Below, in pieces: positions 45,855 to 57,998 of a DNA stretch of 64,000 bases. Position 1 is the first letter of the stretch. Every line of letters begins with the position of its first letter. The position numbers and the translations under genes were made by a program. Source of the DNA: Actinernus sp. WN-2022 (lineage: Eukaryota > Cnidaria > Anthozoa > Actiniaria > Actinernidae); NCBI GenBank assembly GCA_030867875.1, contig JAOWCC010001589.1, forward strand, positions 148,835,745 to 148,899,744. The letters run 5' to 3'. The notes below the pieces were generated by a model. It made no database searches. It saw only the letters and a program-made list of their open reading frames with translations, and had not been told where the DNA came from.

Positions 45855-46294
45855 TTATATTGACTGTTTGCAATTGAGGGTCAAATTGTCGGACACTAGC
45901 GTTAAGCCACTGCCCAAGAACGAATGGAATGCTTGTACTTGATCTCTTTGCTTTAATGACTTGAGTTCCTGTCATGATGCAATAAAAATAATTAGTAATG
46001 AGAAAACAAAAACTTTAAGTAACGATTCTTACCTGGATATTTTCCATTGCACCTTGCTAGAAATAGTGTTTTGCTCGTCTAGTGTTCAGTAAATGTTGCT
46101 CGGTTGTATATCGGTGTCGTGCAATACTGGCAAACAAACTATTGACCAAGGGAAATTGTTGCCCAAGGAGGGAGGTCAACCCGAATACTGTTTTTTTTAT
46201 TAACTAAAGCCTTCGATCACTCAGATAACAACTGGCACGGAACCGGCAATAGTAGGCCATGTTACCAACACACGAAACAATGAAACGACACTGA

Positions 46295-46331
46295 ATTCGA
46301 GGATAATATTCTCGAAACACCAAAACAAGAA
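46295..46331. repeat. Right 37-bp inverted repeat of U3
   Basis: Inverted partner of 25550-25586. Confidence 0.5.
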
Positions 46332-47118
46332 ATTATGCATCAAATTTTGTTTAATTAACCGGAAAATGGACTGAGACCTTTAGTTAGCGTGTTATAAAGC
46401 TGGCATATAATTATAGGCCGTATACTTATCAACATTCCAATCATGAACAGGACATGTCACCGATTAAACCATGGTTCATGGTTTATCAGAGACCTAGAAA
46501 CTACTACAAAGTATATTTTAATACTACAAAATATCCCGAAATAACAGATTCTGAACAGAGAATAACCCAATCTTATGCAAGAAAAATAGTTATGTAATGC
46601 TCGATATCATATTTATTTAACTGCATCATCCCTTGTTGTCTAGTTGTGTGTCGTGTTATTTTCTTGATTTGAACTGATCACAGCATGCATGCATATATGC
46701 CAGTGCAGTAGCTTCAGCGTATATTACGCTAAATAACCCTTTGATGTTGTCGTGACTTAATTAATGCACGCAAAGTCTCTATTGGAGAACCTTTTGAAAA
46801 TTTGACATTTCGAGACTCATGTCTTTTCCAAGTACTATTCGCCATCCATAGCCTCCTCCGCAGGCACCTTGGTGTAAGAAGAACAAAGAAAAAAACAATA
46901 CTAAAACCGGGCTTGGGATTTAAAGACAAGATGAAAGGCTGATTGTACGGTACTGGGTATATATATAATTACTACCGTCACGTACATGTCACGTTAGTAT
47001 AAAGCAAAGCCGAATAAATGGTATGTCTGTCATCAAAATAAACATACTGCAACAGATTCGCGTGTTATAAACTTACGGTGATTTAACCAAGGGACATTTA
47101 TAACTTCTTTCGATTGTA
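46332..47118. other. Non-coding spacer U3/U4
   Basis: No gene seen. The hairpin and about 130 bp around it are deleted near 46977. Confidence 0.55.
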
Positions 47119-47155
47119 TTCTTGTTTTCGTGTTTCGAGAATATTATTCTCGAAT
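47119..47155. repeat. Left 37-bp inverted repeat of U4
   Basis: Inverted partner of 53599-53635. Confidence 0.55.
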
Positions 47156-47402
47156 CGTTTTTAGTACAATGTAACACCGTACCTGCAATGGAGGATAGGT
47201 GTGCCAACGTTTCTAATGTCAGGTCTTTATCACATTTCTACACAAAATTTACTCGCATGCATTCGATCACTGCATTTATGCCAATGGTGCTATTTTGCGC
47301 CCTCATGTTTCATTGTTTCACAGCGAAATATCGCATACATTCCTTGTAATAATCTAGAGCTTGGGCCGCGCGCCTATGCTTCTGGAAGTACTAATTTACA
47401 GA

Positions 47403-48989
47403 CTATGATACAGAAAATGTGCATACCCTATGCAAAAGTGACAACGGAAATAACTTCACCGCTCTAATTGGTGAACTATTACAGTGCACACATGAAGCGC
47501 TACTGCATTTTGTGAATTCTAGCATGTAGGTTTTTCTGGTGCAATGTTTAATTAGAAACTCATTCTTTCTGAATTTCAATCAACTGAGGATTACTCTTTA
47601 ATGCCCGTGCACTACTAGAGGAAAAAGATTTTACGAGCTCGTGTTTAGCTTCATTCAGAGAAATTGTGTGACATGGAACACTAATAACTCTAATGGGAAA
47701 AGAGTCGTACTGTTGGCCGTGCCAATATTTCTTGCATGTTTCGATAGCATTATCTAAACAGTCTCCTTTTTGTTTTCTTTGCTCTTCCTCAGACAAGTTC
47801 CCGTGTTCCCAAGGTGATAATATCAAAACACCTAGATTTAAATTATTCCATAGCCTGCCAAAATTTATTCAATTGGGAGTACATTTTGTACTCCAGTCGG
47901 GGCCACCATCACAAATAATTGTTACTGCGCCTTTGCTTAATTATGAGTTTTGCCTTAGCATTTCTTCAAGGTGATCAACGTGAATAGCGCTTGTACTGTT
48001 ATGGAACATGGAGGCAAACAGATACACTGAAAGAGGACCTGTTCGAGGCCACTTAATTCTCTGCCTTCCAAGCTCGTCCAGGTACGTGTTATCGTTATTG
48101 CTAGAGTGATTCGAAATGCCTGAAAGTAAAGGTGGTAGTGAGGAAGAACGCCTTGTGTGACTATTGGATCTGCATGCGCGTTTCGGAGACAAACTCCGAG
48201 ACCTACGATTTTTTGACTTCAGTAATAGGTAACCTGCGGGGACAAGCTTGGCTCCGCTATATGGAAAATCATGGTCTGCATAATTTGGTTGGTCATCAGT
48301 CATAAACAAATTACCTATGCTATAGTACCTACTGTCAGCCAAAGTACCAACATTTCCTTTGTTTTTATCGTCTGCAGATATTGCTACAGTTTCGTTCACA
48401 AACATTTCTGACAACTCACTCACTAAGTTTACTTGAGCACAGGTGAAATGAAAGTCCTTGTGATGTCTTATCACCAAGTCATTTCTCTTAGGAGGTCGTT
48501 TTGCCGATACAAGTCCCTTGTATCTTTTGGAAGCGTTTCTATTCCTCTGTGGCGGTAAAAGAAGACGACGAATGGTTGACGTAGATATAGCTGGAAGGTC
48601 TGGGATTCTCTGTAAGACATGCTTACGTATCTGATCGACACCGACGCCGTGGCAGAACATAGTATCTTCTCGTCGGCGGTCATGTGCTGCTGCTGAGTGC
48701 TGTGCAATGAATTCTCGTACTATGTTGACAATCTGGAGAAATCTCCTAGTTATAGGTGGTCTTCCACATGGATTGGCAACTCCTGGTGAATTAAAATAAA
48801 CTAGTAATTTATGATACGTGTTAAAATAATTTAGCTAGACAAATTTCAAAGCAAAGTAATATATAACTACTAACCTTCATCATCACCAGAAGATTCAAAC
48901 ATCCAGCCGTCACCGTCACTATAATTATCTCTCTCGGTTTGAGGTGAATCTTCCCCTGAACTAGAAGCAAACATCCAGGTATCGTCCAT
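47403..48989 (-). pseudogene. DDE-type transposase pseudogene, U4 copy (least damaged)
   Basis: Exon 1 is 48875-48989, with an in-frame 30-bp deletion that keeps the donor. Exon 2 starts at 48782 and is open to a TAA at 47941, covering the helix-turn-helix-like part, ADDKNKGNVGT, DELGRQRIKWPRTGP and the region up to EEMLRQNS. Beyond the TAA the frame continues through the DGGPDW motif to a 2-bp loss near 47564 that ends it at EIQKE. No LINE and no early frameshift, so this copy best shows the gene. Confidence 0.72.
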
Positions 48990-49709
48990 TGCAGATTAAA
49001 TTACTAAATTAATATTTGCGCTCTCATTTAGTTGAAACAACAAACGAATATAATTCGTAATTCTCTAGACGGTGATTTTACTGCACTCAGCTGGGAAAGG
49101 ATGCCTATACCAACCACACCTTTCAGCATATCGATCTTATTATATAGTTGCGAGTGATAAGTCGAATCGCATCACGTGATCTGATGACGCCGGATCTACA
49201 TTCGCAATTCGATCGTAAACAAAGAAAAACGTATTTATTTTCATTAGAGCCCCGTTGTTCGAAACAAGGATAAGCGCTACACCAGGGCCAGATTTTTCGA
49301 AACAAGGGCAAAGAAAGAGAAAGATTTGCTCGAAAGCTGGTTAACTCAGTTTTAACCGTATGATAGTGTGAAATCTATAAATGTAATCTGTTGTTGGGTT
49401 GGTGTTGGTCGGGCCACATGAACTGCCAATGGCGCGAAAATATTTTGCCGGCGATGAATGCCGTACACTTTCGCACCATTTTCATTGACTGGTTACTAAA
49501 ATATGTTTCAAGATTCTCTCTCTCTTACTTATGGTCTCTTGGCAAAAGTCTCAGTATTGGTATTAATTAGTTTGGTGGTTTGAGGTTGGAATTTAAGATT
49601 TTTTTAAATTATTCAATAAATTATTCAATAAAACCAGCTACATCTATTTTAAAGCACATGGTGGTTGTTGCTCTTTTTGATTGTTTGTTGTCTCTCACAA
49701 GAGCCGTTG
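48990..49709. other. Non-coding region between the DDE gene and the 96-codon gene (U4)
   Basis: No gene seen; counterpart of 2482-3229. Confidence 0.5.
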
Positions 49710-50024
49710 TTTTATTGAAGAAATAACTTCTAGTCAGTGACTAGTTGCCATTTCTTCTAGGTTGACCAGCTCATTTAGAGCATGGAGCAGCCTAAGTTGA
49801 TGTCGTATCCATCGTTCGAGGAGGCCAACAAAGCTTGAGATGGCTTCTTCTAGTAGATCCAGTGACCCTAGCCCTGGCTGTTGAACGGCATCAGTGAAGA
49901 GATCGGTCAGGGTCTTTCCAGCGTCAAAGAACTCGCTGTTGAGGGACCGGAGTTCGGCGACAAGAGAAAGACGATTGTTGCGGATCTCCTCTAGCGTACT
50001 TCTTTCACCTGCCATACTTTCCAA
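49710..50024 (-). CDS. Small helical 96-codon protein (U4)
   Basis: Start at 50024, stop at 49734. The most divergent of the four open copies (EEIRNNRLSLVAELRSLNSE, NELVNLEEM), but still full length with the same poly(A) signal. Confidence 0.6.
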
Positions 50025-50698
50025 CTAACTGAGGGCTTGTTTGTGTCGGCCATGCCATGCATGCCGCGGCGTGGTACTTATCTCTAGAGATAATTAGCGA
50101 AGGGCTCCCTGTGGTCATGTGTGGGCTTCCTAGTCAGCTAGCTAATGTTGGTGTACATATCATGTGTCCTATCTTTAATGATGCTACACGATGAAGAAAT
50201 TTAGAGAAGTTGGGGAAGCAAAGAAAAAAAGGTGTCAATATCAAAACTAAAACAACCTCTGAGTTAATGTGCTACATGCCGGACCATTGAAGTAGCAAGA
50301 AACTGGCATATTTCCACGCCGCTTGCGGAGCTCGGTATGTAAGTTTATATGTACACAAATAGAAAACCACTCAAGTTGTCAAAGAGGTGCTTAGTCAAGA
50401 TATCAAAGATAAGATGGGAAGGAAAATATATCGAAAGCCGGAAAGGCGAGCATTTGCAAAGATAAGACTTATTAATGTTGTATTGTTTCAGCACGTGCTT
50501 CAATTGACGCGTAATTTCGAAATACAGTATCGGTACCGAAAGACTTGGAATCGGAAATAAGTATCGGTACCGAAAGACTCGGAATCGGAAATAAGTATCT
50601 GTGCTGAAAGAATGTATCAGTCTTTGATCTGTCAGATGACCTTCCAAATTGCTATTTTCAGTACTGCAGCCACCACCACAACCGATTAAACCTGATCG
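50025..50698. other. Non-coding unit region with transposon empty site (U4)
   Basis: Empty TTA site at 50078-50080 and the doubled 34-bp repeat near 50527-50594. Several hundred bp present in other units, including the CCGATTC-rich cluster, are deleted at about 50716. Confidence 0.55.
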
Positions 50699-51020
50699 CT
50701 ACGCGCTAGGAAAAGCCCATAAATCAGATGTCTCAACTCTAGGAATGAGAAAAATCGGAAGAACAAGCCAGTTATTCTCTCCTGACCATGCGTCCACACA
50801 TTCACATCCTGGGCAGAGCCACCGTGAACAGAAACGCAGTAACTGCTTTGAATGCATGCTAGCAAAGCGGTCAACAATGTGTGGGTCCCCATATGGAATC
50901 CAACTCCCGAAAATGTATAGGGTTAAGCATCCAATCATCAGTTTCGATTACACGTGACCAGTAGTGTGCACGACAATTGAGGTGACGTGGAATCCACTCA
51001 GGGAAGAGTAACTGTTTGAC
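50699..51020 (-). pseudogene. Fragment of a YR-retroelement polyprotein (U4, shortened)
   Basis: Keeps LCPGCECVDAWSGENNWLVL and the upstream PEWIPRHL part; the downstream half is lost in the deletion. Confidence 0.62.
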
Positions 51021-51134
51021 TATCATTTCAAAATACAGTAGAGTGATTTAAACAAACTTAACAGGGTATTATTAACAAGAAAATAATGTACACTATTAGA
51101 CCGTAACTACTGTTTTCTTTTGTTCCTGCAGCAA

Positions 51135-53349
51135 TTATAAACACTGACTATTATCACTGTTAGTATTGAAACAATGCCCACATTTATTGAAATCACTCTG
51201 CATGGACAAACCGTTACCATGTCTTATTCCTGTACAGTTTACCTGTGAAATAGAACTGATATATAAGCACTCAACATAACATAACAAAGTCATTTCTTCA
51301 TAACAAAGTCGGCACTTCATGTTAATTGCTTCACGAAAAGTAGGTGTCATAACAACAAGTGGAAATTCAGCTGGATAGCGCTTCTTAGCGACTTTAAAAA
51401 TATTTTTCATCCGGGCAGGAGAAAGAGCTGATTTGCTTTTTACAATTCCTTTGTACTTTCTAGAACCACCCGCTAAGCTAGACATACTTAGTTCTTTTTT
51501 ATTGGAGGAGCCGTCCAGCAATTTACAAACAAAGGTGGTACAATTGTTTGAATTAGCAACAGCATAAGTTAGAAATTCCTCTGAAATTTGACCTCTCTTT
51601 GGCATACTAGCATTGCTACCTGTGGGAAAACATTCGTGGAGTTCTACGTTAGGTGACCTAACATCACTGGTAGCAGCAGCAAAAGTTAGAAATTCCTTTG
51701 AAATTTGACCTCTATTTGGCATACTAGCATTGCTACCTGTGGGAAAACATTCCTGGAGTTCTATGTTAGGTGACATAACCTCACTGGTAGGCGCACTCGC
51801 AGCAATGGGCAGAATGGGTGTAGACAGTGGTGTGAGTGGATCTACATCACTGGTAAACGGTGGATATCTCTGACGGTGTGGCATAACCTCACTGGTAGAT
51901 GTACTTCTCCCAGCAATGGGTGTAGGCATTGGAACTACTGGCATACTTTGCATACTTTCGGACTCCGGTTTGATACCCTTCTTCATTGCCCTTGCGTGAA
52001 GAAGGTGATTTATTTCTTTCAATACAGCAAGCATCATGGTTTGGTTGGCCAATATCTTCTCCTGGGTTGCCTTTAATGTCTCCACCTGTTCGGTCAGCTC
52101 CATCTTTTCCAAGACTTCGTCTATATCAACATACTTAAAAACATAAGAAAAAAACCCCGCAATCATTGTTGAAGTTAAGGATGCGTTCTTCCGAAAAAAG
52201 AATACAACGAAAAATAAAAGTTAAACAAAAATAAATACTCCCAAAAGTAGCGCTTACTTTCTAATTCCAGAACAGTGATATGTACACGATTTTGCTGTAT
52301 TCATTTTCGGAATACTGACCCTAAAAAACGCACCCTAAAAATATTTTTACAATATTCATGTTCACTGAAACTTATGCAAATTTATCTTACCGCATCGTCT
52401 TCTTCGTCTGCTTCTAAATACGATAGTCTACGCTTTGCTACAATCGTGTCCTTACTGTTATAAGAGTCGACTGGTGATGGTGGACTGGTCTCTTCGATGT
52501 CTGTTGTTATGGGCTTGTCGTCATCTTCTTTTTCTGGGCCATTTTCCAGTACCATTGCTGGCGGGTCATCAACACAATCTGTCTCTTCTCATTCATACTC
52601 TTCTCTCACATACTCATACTCAACAACCAAGTTATTTCAAGTGTGACCTATAAATTAATGTAAAATGTAAACAACAACGATTTTGAAAGCGTGCACTCTC
52701 CACCCCGTTCGTTAACGTTTTTTGGCGCCTGTTTAAATGGATTTTCGTGAAGGTACGTTTTCCTGTGAGTGGTCATAAATGACGCTGAGCTATGTACGAC
52801 ACAGATAAATATAAATATTTAGAAAAGTAGCATTACAAAGATAATTACAATTTACTTTGTTCTGTAAATTAATGGCAAAAAGGAAGAAAAGTAAATTACT
52901 GAGAAGTGTTAAATATTTGTACATGTACCTTTCCTCGGAAGCAGTCATTTTCTTTGACGGTCCCCTTCACAGCTGCCTCATTTGCGTCGCTGTAGCAAAT
53001 ACAGTCGCCTTTCTGTAGATGCTTTGGATGCTTTCTATTTGGGAAGTGCCTCTGTAAAATAGGGTGCTTTCTATCCAATGGTCGTTCCATCAAAGGTAAC
53101 CTTCCTATGGATATGGGAAGCGTAGAATTGAAAGCTTTTGAGTACCCAGCCCATTTTATATTGACTGTTTGCAATTGAGGGTCAAATTGTCGGACACCAG
53201 CGTTAAGCCACTGCCCAAGAACAGAATCGAATGCTTGTACTTGATCTCTTTGCTTTAATGACTTGAGTTCCTGTCATGATGCAATAAAAAAAATTAGTAA
53301 TGAGAAAACAAAAACTTTAAGTAACGATTCTTACCTGGATATTTTCCAT
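51135..53349 (-). CDS. BEN-domain protein gene, U4 copy (only copy with open exons 1, 2 and 4)
   Basis: Exons: 53335-53349 (MENIQ), 52929-53270 (114 codons, KWAGYSKAFNSTLP, then KGDCICYSDANEAAVKG), 52391-52647 (exon 3, frameshifted here) and 51135-52133 (333 codons including stop). Exons 1, 2 and 4 joined directly give 451 residues with no stop, because all borders are phase 0. Exon 4 has a coiled coil (about MELTEQVETLKATQEKILANQ), a Pro/Ser/Thr-rich linker, two repeat copies, a BEN-like domain (FVCKLLDGSS, SPARMKNIF, FREAINMKCRLC) and a Cys-rich tail (CRLCYEE, NKCGHCF). BEN proteins usually bind DNA and recruit chromatin repressors, so a self-regulating element protein is one inference. Exon skipping is my assumption. 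Confidence 0.62.
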
Positions 53350-53598
53350 TGCACCTTGCTAGAAATAGTGTTTTGCTCGTCTAGTGTTCAGTAAATGTTG
53401 CTCGGTTGTATATCGGTGTCGTGCAATACAGGCAAACAAACCATTGACCAAGGGAAATTGTTGCCCAAGGAGGGAGGTCAACCCGAGTACTGTTTTTTTT
53501 TTATTAACTAAAGCCTTCGATCACTCAGATAACAACTGGCACGGAACCGGCAATAGTAGGCCATGTTACCAACACACGAAACAATGAAACGACACTGA

Positions 53599-53635
53599 AT
53601 TCGAGGATAATATTCTCGAAACACCAAAACAAGAA
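53599..53635. repeat. Right 37-bp inverted repeat of U4
   Basis: Inverted partner of 47119-47155, with the ATTATCCTCGAAT variant also present at the left end of U5. Confidence 0.55.
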
Positions 53636-54530
53636 ATTATGCATCAAATTTTGTTTAATTAACCGGAAAATGGACTGAGACCTTTAGTTAGCGTGTTATA
53701 AAGCTGGCATATAATTATAGGCCGTATACTTATCAACATTCCAATCATGAACAGGACATGTCACCAATTAAACCATGGTTCATGGTTTATCAGAGAACTA
53801 GAGACTACTACAAAGTATATTTTAATACTACAAAATATCCCGAAATAATAGATTCTGAACAGAGAATTACCCAATCTTATGCAAGAAAAATAGTTATGTA
53901 ATGCTCGATATCATGTTTATTTAACTGCATCATCCCTTGTTGTCTAGTTGTGTGTCGTGTTATTTTCTTGATTTGAACTGATCACAGCATGCATGCATAT
54001 ATGCCAGTGCAGTAGCTTCAGCGTATATTACGCTAAATAACCCTTTGATGTTGTCGTGACTTAATTAATGCACGCAAAGTCTCTATTGGAGAACCTTTTG
54101 AAAATTTGACATTTCGAGACTCATGTCTTTTCCAAGTACTATTCGCCATCCATAGCCTCCTCCGCAGGCACCTTGGTGTAAGAAGAACAAAGAAAAAAAC
54201 AATACTAAAACCGGGCTTGGGATTTAAAGACAAGATGAAAGGCTGATTGTACGGTACTGGGTATATATATAATTACTACCGATATTTCGGTTGGCACGGC
54301 CAACCTTCCTCAGGGTACACAAGTTCCTGCACTTCGTCTGAATTGGTCCTTGCATTCAGTACATTACTTGGGATTTACTCTGCGTGCACGTACGTACATG
54401 TCACGTTAGTATAAAGCAAAGCCGAGTAAATGGTATGTCTGTCATCAAAATAAACATACCGCGACAGATTCGCGTGTTACAAACTTACGGTTATTTAACC
54501 AAGGGACATTTATAACTTCTTTCGAATGTA
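53636..54530. other. Non-coding spacer U4/U5, mosaic
   Basis: No gene seen. Variants before about 54280 match U4 (CCATCCATAGCC, CCGCAGGCACC, GAAGAACAAAG) and variants after about 54330 match U2 (CGTCTGAATT, GCCGAGTAAATGG). Confidence 0.6.
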
Positions 54531-54567
54531 TTCTTGTTTTCGTGTTTCGAGAATATTATCCTCGAAT
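54531..54567. repeat. Left 37-bp inverted repeat of U5
   Basis: Inverted partner of 63160-63196; 26 bp in a row are identical in inverted orientation. Confidence 0.58.
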
Positions 54568-54795
54568 CGTTTTTAGTACAATGTAACACCGTACCTGCAA
54601 TGGAGGATAGGTGTGCCAACGTTTCTAATGTCAGGTCTTTATCACATTTCTACACAAAATTTACTCGCATGCATTCGATCACTGCATTTATGCCCTCATG
54701 TTTCATTGTTTCACAGCGAAATATCGCATACATTCCTTGTAATAATCTAGAGCTTGGGCCGCGCGCCTGTGCTTCTGGGAGTACTAATTTACAGA

Positions 54796-57073
54796 CTATA
54801 ATACAGAAAATGTGCATAGCCTATGCAAAAGTGACAACGGAAATAACTTCACCGCTCTAATTGGTGAACTATTACAGTGCACACATGAAGCGCTACTGCA
54901 TTTTGTGAATTCTAGCATGTAGGTTTTTCTGGTGCAATGTTTAATTAGAAACTCATTCTTTCTGAATTTCAATGAACTGAGGATTACTCTTTAATGCCCG
55001 TGCACTACTAGAGGAAAAAGATTTTACGAGCTCGTGTTTAGCTTCATTCAGAGAAATTGCGTGACATGGAACACCAATAACTCTAATGGGAAAAGAGTCG
55101 TAGTGTTGGTCGTGCCAATATTTCTTGCATGTTTCGATAGCATTATCTAAACAGTCTCCTTTTTGTTTTCTTTGCTCTTCCTCAGACAAGTTCCCGTGTT
55201 GCCAAGGTGATAATATCAAAACATCTAGATTTAAATTCTTCCACAGCCTACCAAAATTTATTAAATTGGGAGTACATTTTGTAGTCCAGTCGGGGCCACC
55301 ATCACAAATAATTGTTACTGCGCCTTTGCTTAATTGTGAATTTTGCCTTAGCATTTCTTCAAGGTGATCAACGTGAATAGCGCTTGTACTGTTATGGAAC
55401 ATGGAGGCAAACAGATACACTGTACCTTGGCATTCTACAAATATCAGAAATTAATTACCTACATATTGCTCTATTTATGCATGATTATATTAATAATCAG
55501 TTACCTCAAGCCTTTCAAAATTATGCAAAACCAGCCTCCAACATACATAACTATAATACTAGACATGCTTCAAAGAACCTCTTTGTCTTACCAGCCTCAA
55601 CAAATTATGTTTTTTTTTCTATTAAATCAACTGGTATTAAACTCTGGAATAATTTACCAACTAGCACAAGAGATCTCAAACGCTCAAAATTTAAAAGTCG
55701 CATAAAAAATAACTGTTTAATGGCCTACGTGTAAATTTTACCTCCTTTCACTTCACTTTACTTGTGATGAAATTATGATTAATGAGATGATACAGCTTAA
55801 TGTACATTTCTTAGTTGTTATTGTATTTTTTTTACCATACATTAACAGTCCTTAACTTCTTTTCAATTAATTTATTTTATTTTATTTACTATATAACTAT
55901 GATTACTTGGATTTATAGGCAAAGGCAGATCACACTACACATATTTATTTCACTTAATGGGGAGTTGACTTAGAAAACTTTTAGTTCCTTCAACTTCCCT
56001 GCGCCCTTTCCTATTATATATTTTCTTCTTTCCCCTTCCCCCCCATATCTATTATCATAATTATTAAGTGTATGTCTGTAATCTACCCAAATGTAAAGTA
56101 ACGAGTGTGAAATAAAGAAAGATTGACCGAGGCCACTTAATTCTCTACCTTCCAAGCTCGTCCAGGTACGTGTTATCGTTATTGCTAGAGTGATTCGAAA
56201 TGCCTGAAAGTAAAGGTGGTAGTGAGGAAGAACGACTTGTGTGACTATTGGATATGCATGCGCGTTTCGGAGACAAACTCCGAGACCTACGATTTTTTGA
56301 CTTCAGTAATATGTAACAGCGTGGAGAAGCTTGGCTCCGCTATATGGAAAATCATGGTCTGCATAATTTGGTTGGTCATCAGTCATAAACAAATTACCTA
56401 TGCTATAGTACCTACTGACAGCAAAAGTACCAACATTTACTTTGTTTTTATCGTCTGCAGATATTGCTACAGTTTCGTTCACAAACATTTCTGACAACTC
56501 ACTCACTAAGTTTACTTGAGCACAGGTGAAATGAAAGTCCTTGTGATGTCTTATCACCAAGTCATTTTGCCGATACAAGTCCCTTGTATCTTTTGGGAGC
56601 GTTTCTATTCCTCTGTGGCGGTAAAAGAAGTCGACGAATGGTTGACGTAGATATAGCTGGAAGGTCTGGGATTCTCTGCAAGACATGCTTACGTATCTGA
56701 TCACTGACGCCGTGGCAGAACATAGTATCTTCTCGTCGGCGGTCATGTGCTGCTGCTGAGTGCTGAATTGTCGTACTATGTTGACAATCTGGGGAAATCT
56801 CCTAGTTATAGGTGGTCTTCCACATGGATTGGCAACTCCTGGTGAATTAAAATAAACTAGTAATTTATGATACGTGTTAAAATAATTTAGCTAGACAAAT
56901 TTCAAAGCAAAGTAATATGACTACTAACCTGCTGCTGTAGCTGTCTCGTCCTCAAGTGGTTCATCATCACCAGAAGATTCAAACATCCAGCAGTCACCGT
57001 CACTATAATTATCTCTCTCGGTTTGAGGTGAATCTTCCTCTGAACTAGAAGCAAACATCCAGGTATCGTCCAT
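54796..57073 (-). pseudogene. DDE-type transposase pseudogene, U5 copy (split by LINE)
   Basis: Exon 1 is 56929-57073 and exon 2 starts at 56838. Same LINE insertion and same frame change after YSGAKL as U2, plus a 17-bp loss near 56567. The TAA codon of U1, U3 and U4 is CAA here too. C-terminal 2-bp loss near 54957 as in U3 and U4. Confidence 0.7.
55423..56127 (+). mobile_element. 5'-truncated LINE fragment, U5
   Basis: Same insertion as 17458-18165, with a few substitutions and a shorter poly-C run. Open frame to the stop at 55734, then the 3' UTR. Confidence 0.82.
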
Positions 57074-57683
57074 TGCAGATTAAATTACTAAATTTATATT
57101 TGTGCTCTCATTTAGTTGAAACAACAAACGAATATAATTCGTAATTCTCTAGACGGTGATTTTACTGCACTGAGCTGGGAAAGGATGCCTATACCAACTA
57201 CACCTTTCAGCATATCGATCTTATTATATAGTTGCGAGTGATAAGTCGAATCGCATCACGTGATCTGATGACGCCGGATCTACATTCGCAATTCGATCGT
57301 TAACAAAGAAAAACGTATTTATTTTCATTAGAGCCCGGTTGTTCGAAACACGGATAAGCGGCTACACCAGGGCCAGGTTGTTCGAAGCAAGGGCAAAGAA
57401 AGAGAAAGATTTGCTCGAAAGCTGGTTAACTCAGTTTTAACCGTATGATGGTGTCAAATCTATAAATGTAATCTGTTGTTGGGTTAGTGATGGTCGGGCC
57501 ACATGAACTGCCAATGGCGCGAAAATATTTTGGTATTAATTAGTTGGGTGGTTTGAGGTTGGAATTTAAGATTTTTTTAAAATAATTCAATTAATTATTC
57601 AATAAACCCAGCTACATCTATTTTAAAGCACATGATGGTTGTTGCTCTTTTTGATTGTTTGTTGTCTCCCACAAGAGCCGTTG
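57074..57683. other. Non-coding region between the DDE gene and the 96-codon gene (U5)
   Basis: No gene seen; shares the deletion near 57533 with U2. Confidence 0.5.
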
Positions 57684-57998
57684 TTTTATTGAAGAAATAA
57701 ATTCTAGTCAGTGACTAGTTGCCATTTCTTCTAGGTTGTCCAGCTCATTTAGAGCATGGAGCAGCCTAAGTTGATGTCGTATCCATCGTTCGAGGAGGCC
57801 AACAAAGCTTGAGATGGCTTCTTCTAGTAGATCCAGTGACCCTAGCCCTGGCTGTTGAACGGCATCAGTGAAGAGATCGGTCAGGGTCTTTCCAGCGTCA
57901 AAGAACTCGCTGTCGAGGGACCGGAGTTCGTCGACAAGAGAAAGACTATTGTTGCGGATCTCATCTAGCGTACTTCTTTCACCTGCCATACTTTCCAA
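57684..57998 (-). CDS. Small helical 96-codon protein (U5)
   Basis: Start at 57998, stop at 57708. Translation identical to the U2 copy, in keeping with the close relation of the two units. Confidence 0.6.

Larger units (their letters stand above)
38101..46047 (-). pseudogene. BEN-domain gene, U3 copy (interrupted and broken)
   Basis: Exon 1 is 46033-46047, exon 2 about 45505-45968, exon 3 near 39355-39687 and exon 4 38101-39098. Exon 2 contains a 133-bp tandem duplication and has lost its donor. The intron between exons 2 and 3 holds the Ngaro-like element and a 1.2-kb insert. Exon 3 has no TGA at the place where the other units do (GGA instead), but a deletion near 39463 shifts its frame. 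Exon 4 has an extra T near 38467 and the common 2-bp loss near 38677. Non-functional. Confidence 0.66.
24908..46584. repeat. Tandem macro-repeat unit U3 (longest)
   Basis: Third unit, 21,677 bp. It carries the complete 8-kb transposon, an Ngaro-like retrotransposon, a 1.2-kb unknown insert and two local tandem duplications. With these removed it matches U1 and U4. Confidence 0.93.
46585..53888. repeat. Tandem macro-repeat unit U4 (shortest, no large insertion)
   Basis: Fourth unit, 7,304 bp, the nearest to an uninserted ground state. It has its own deletions: about 130 bp of spacer near 46977, 30 bp in the first DDE exon, and several hundred bp near 50716. Confidence 0.93.
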
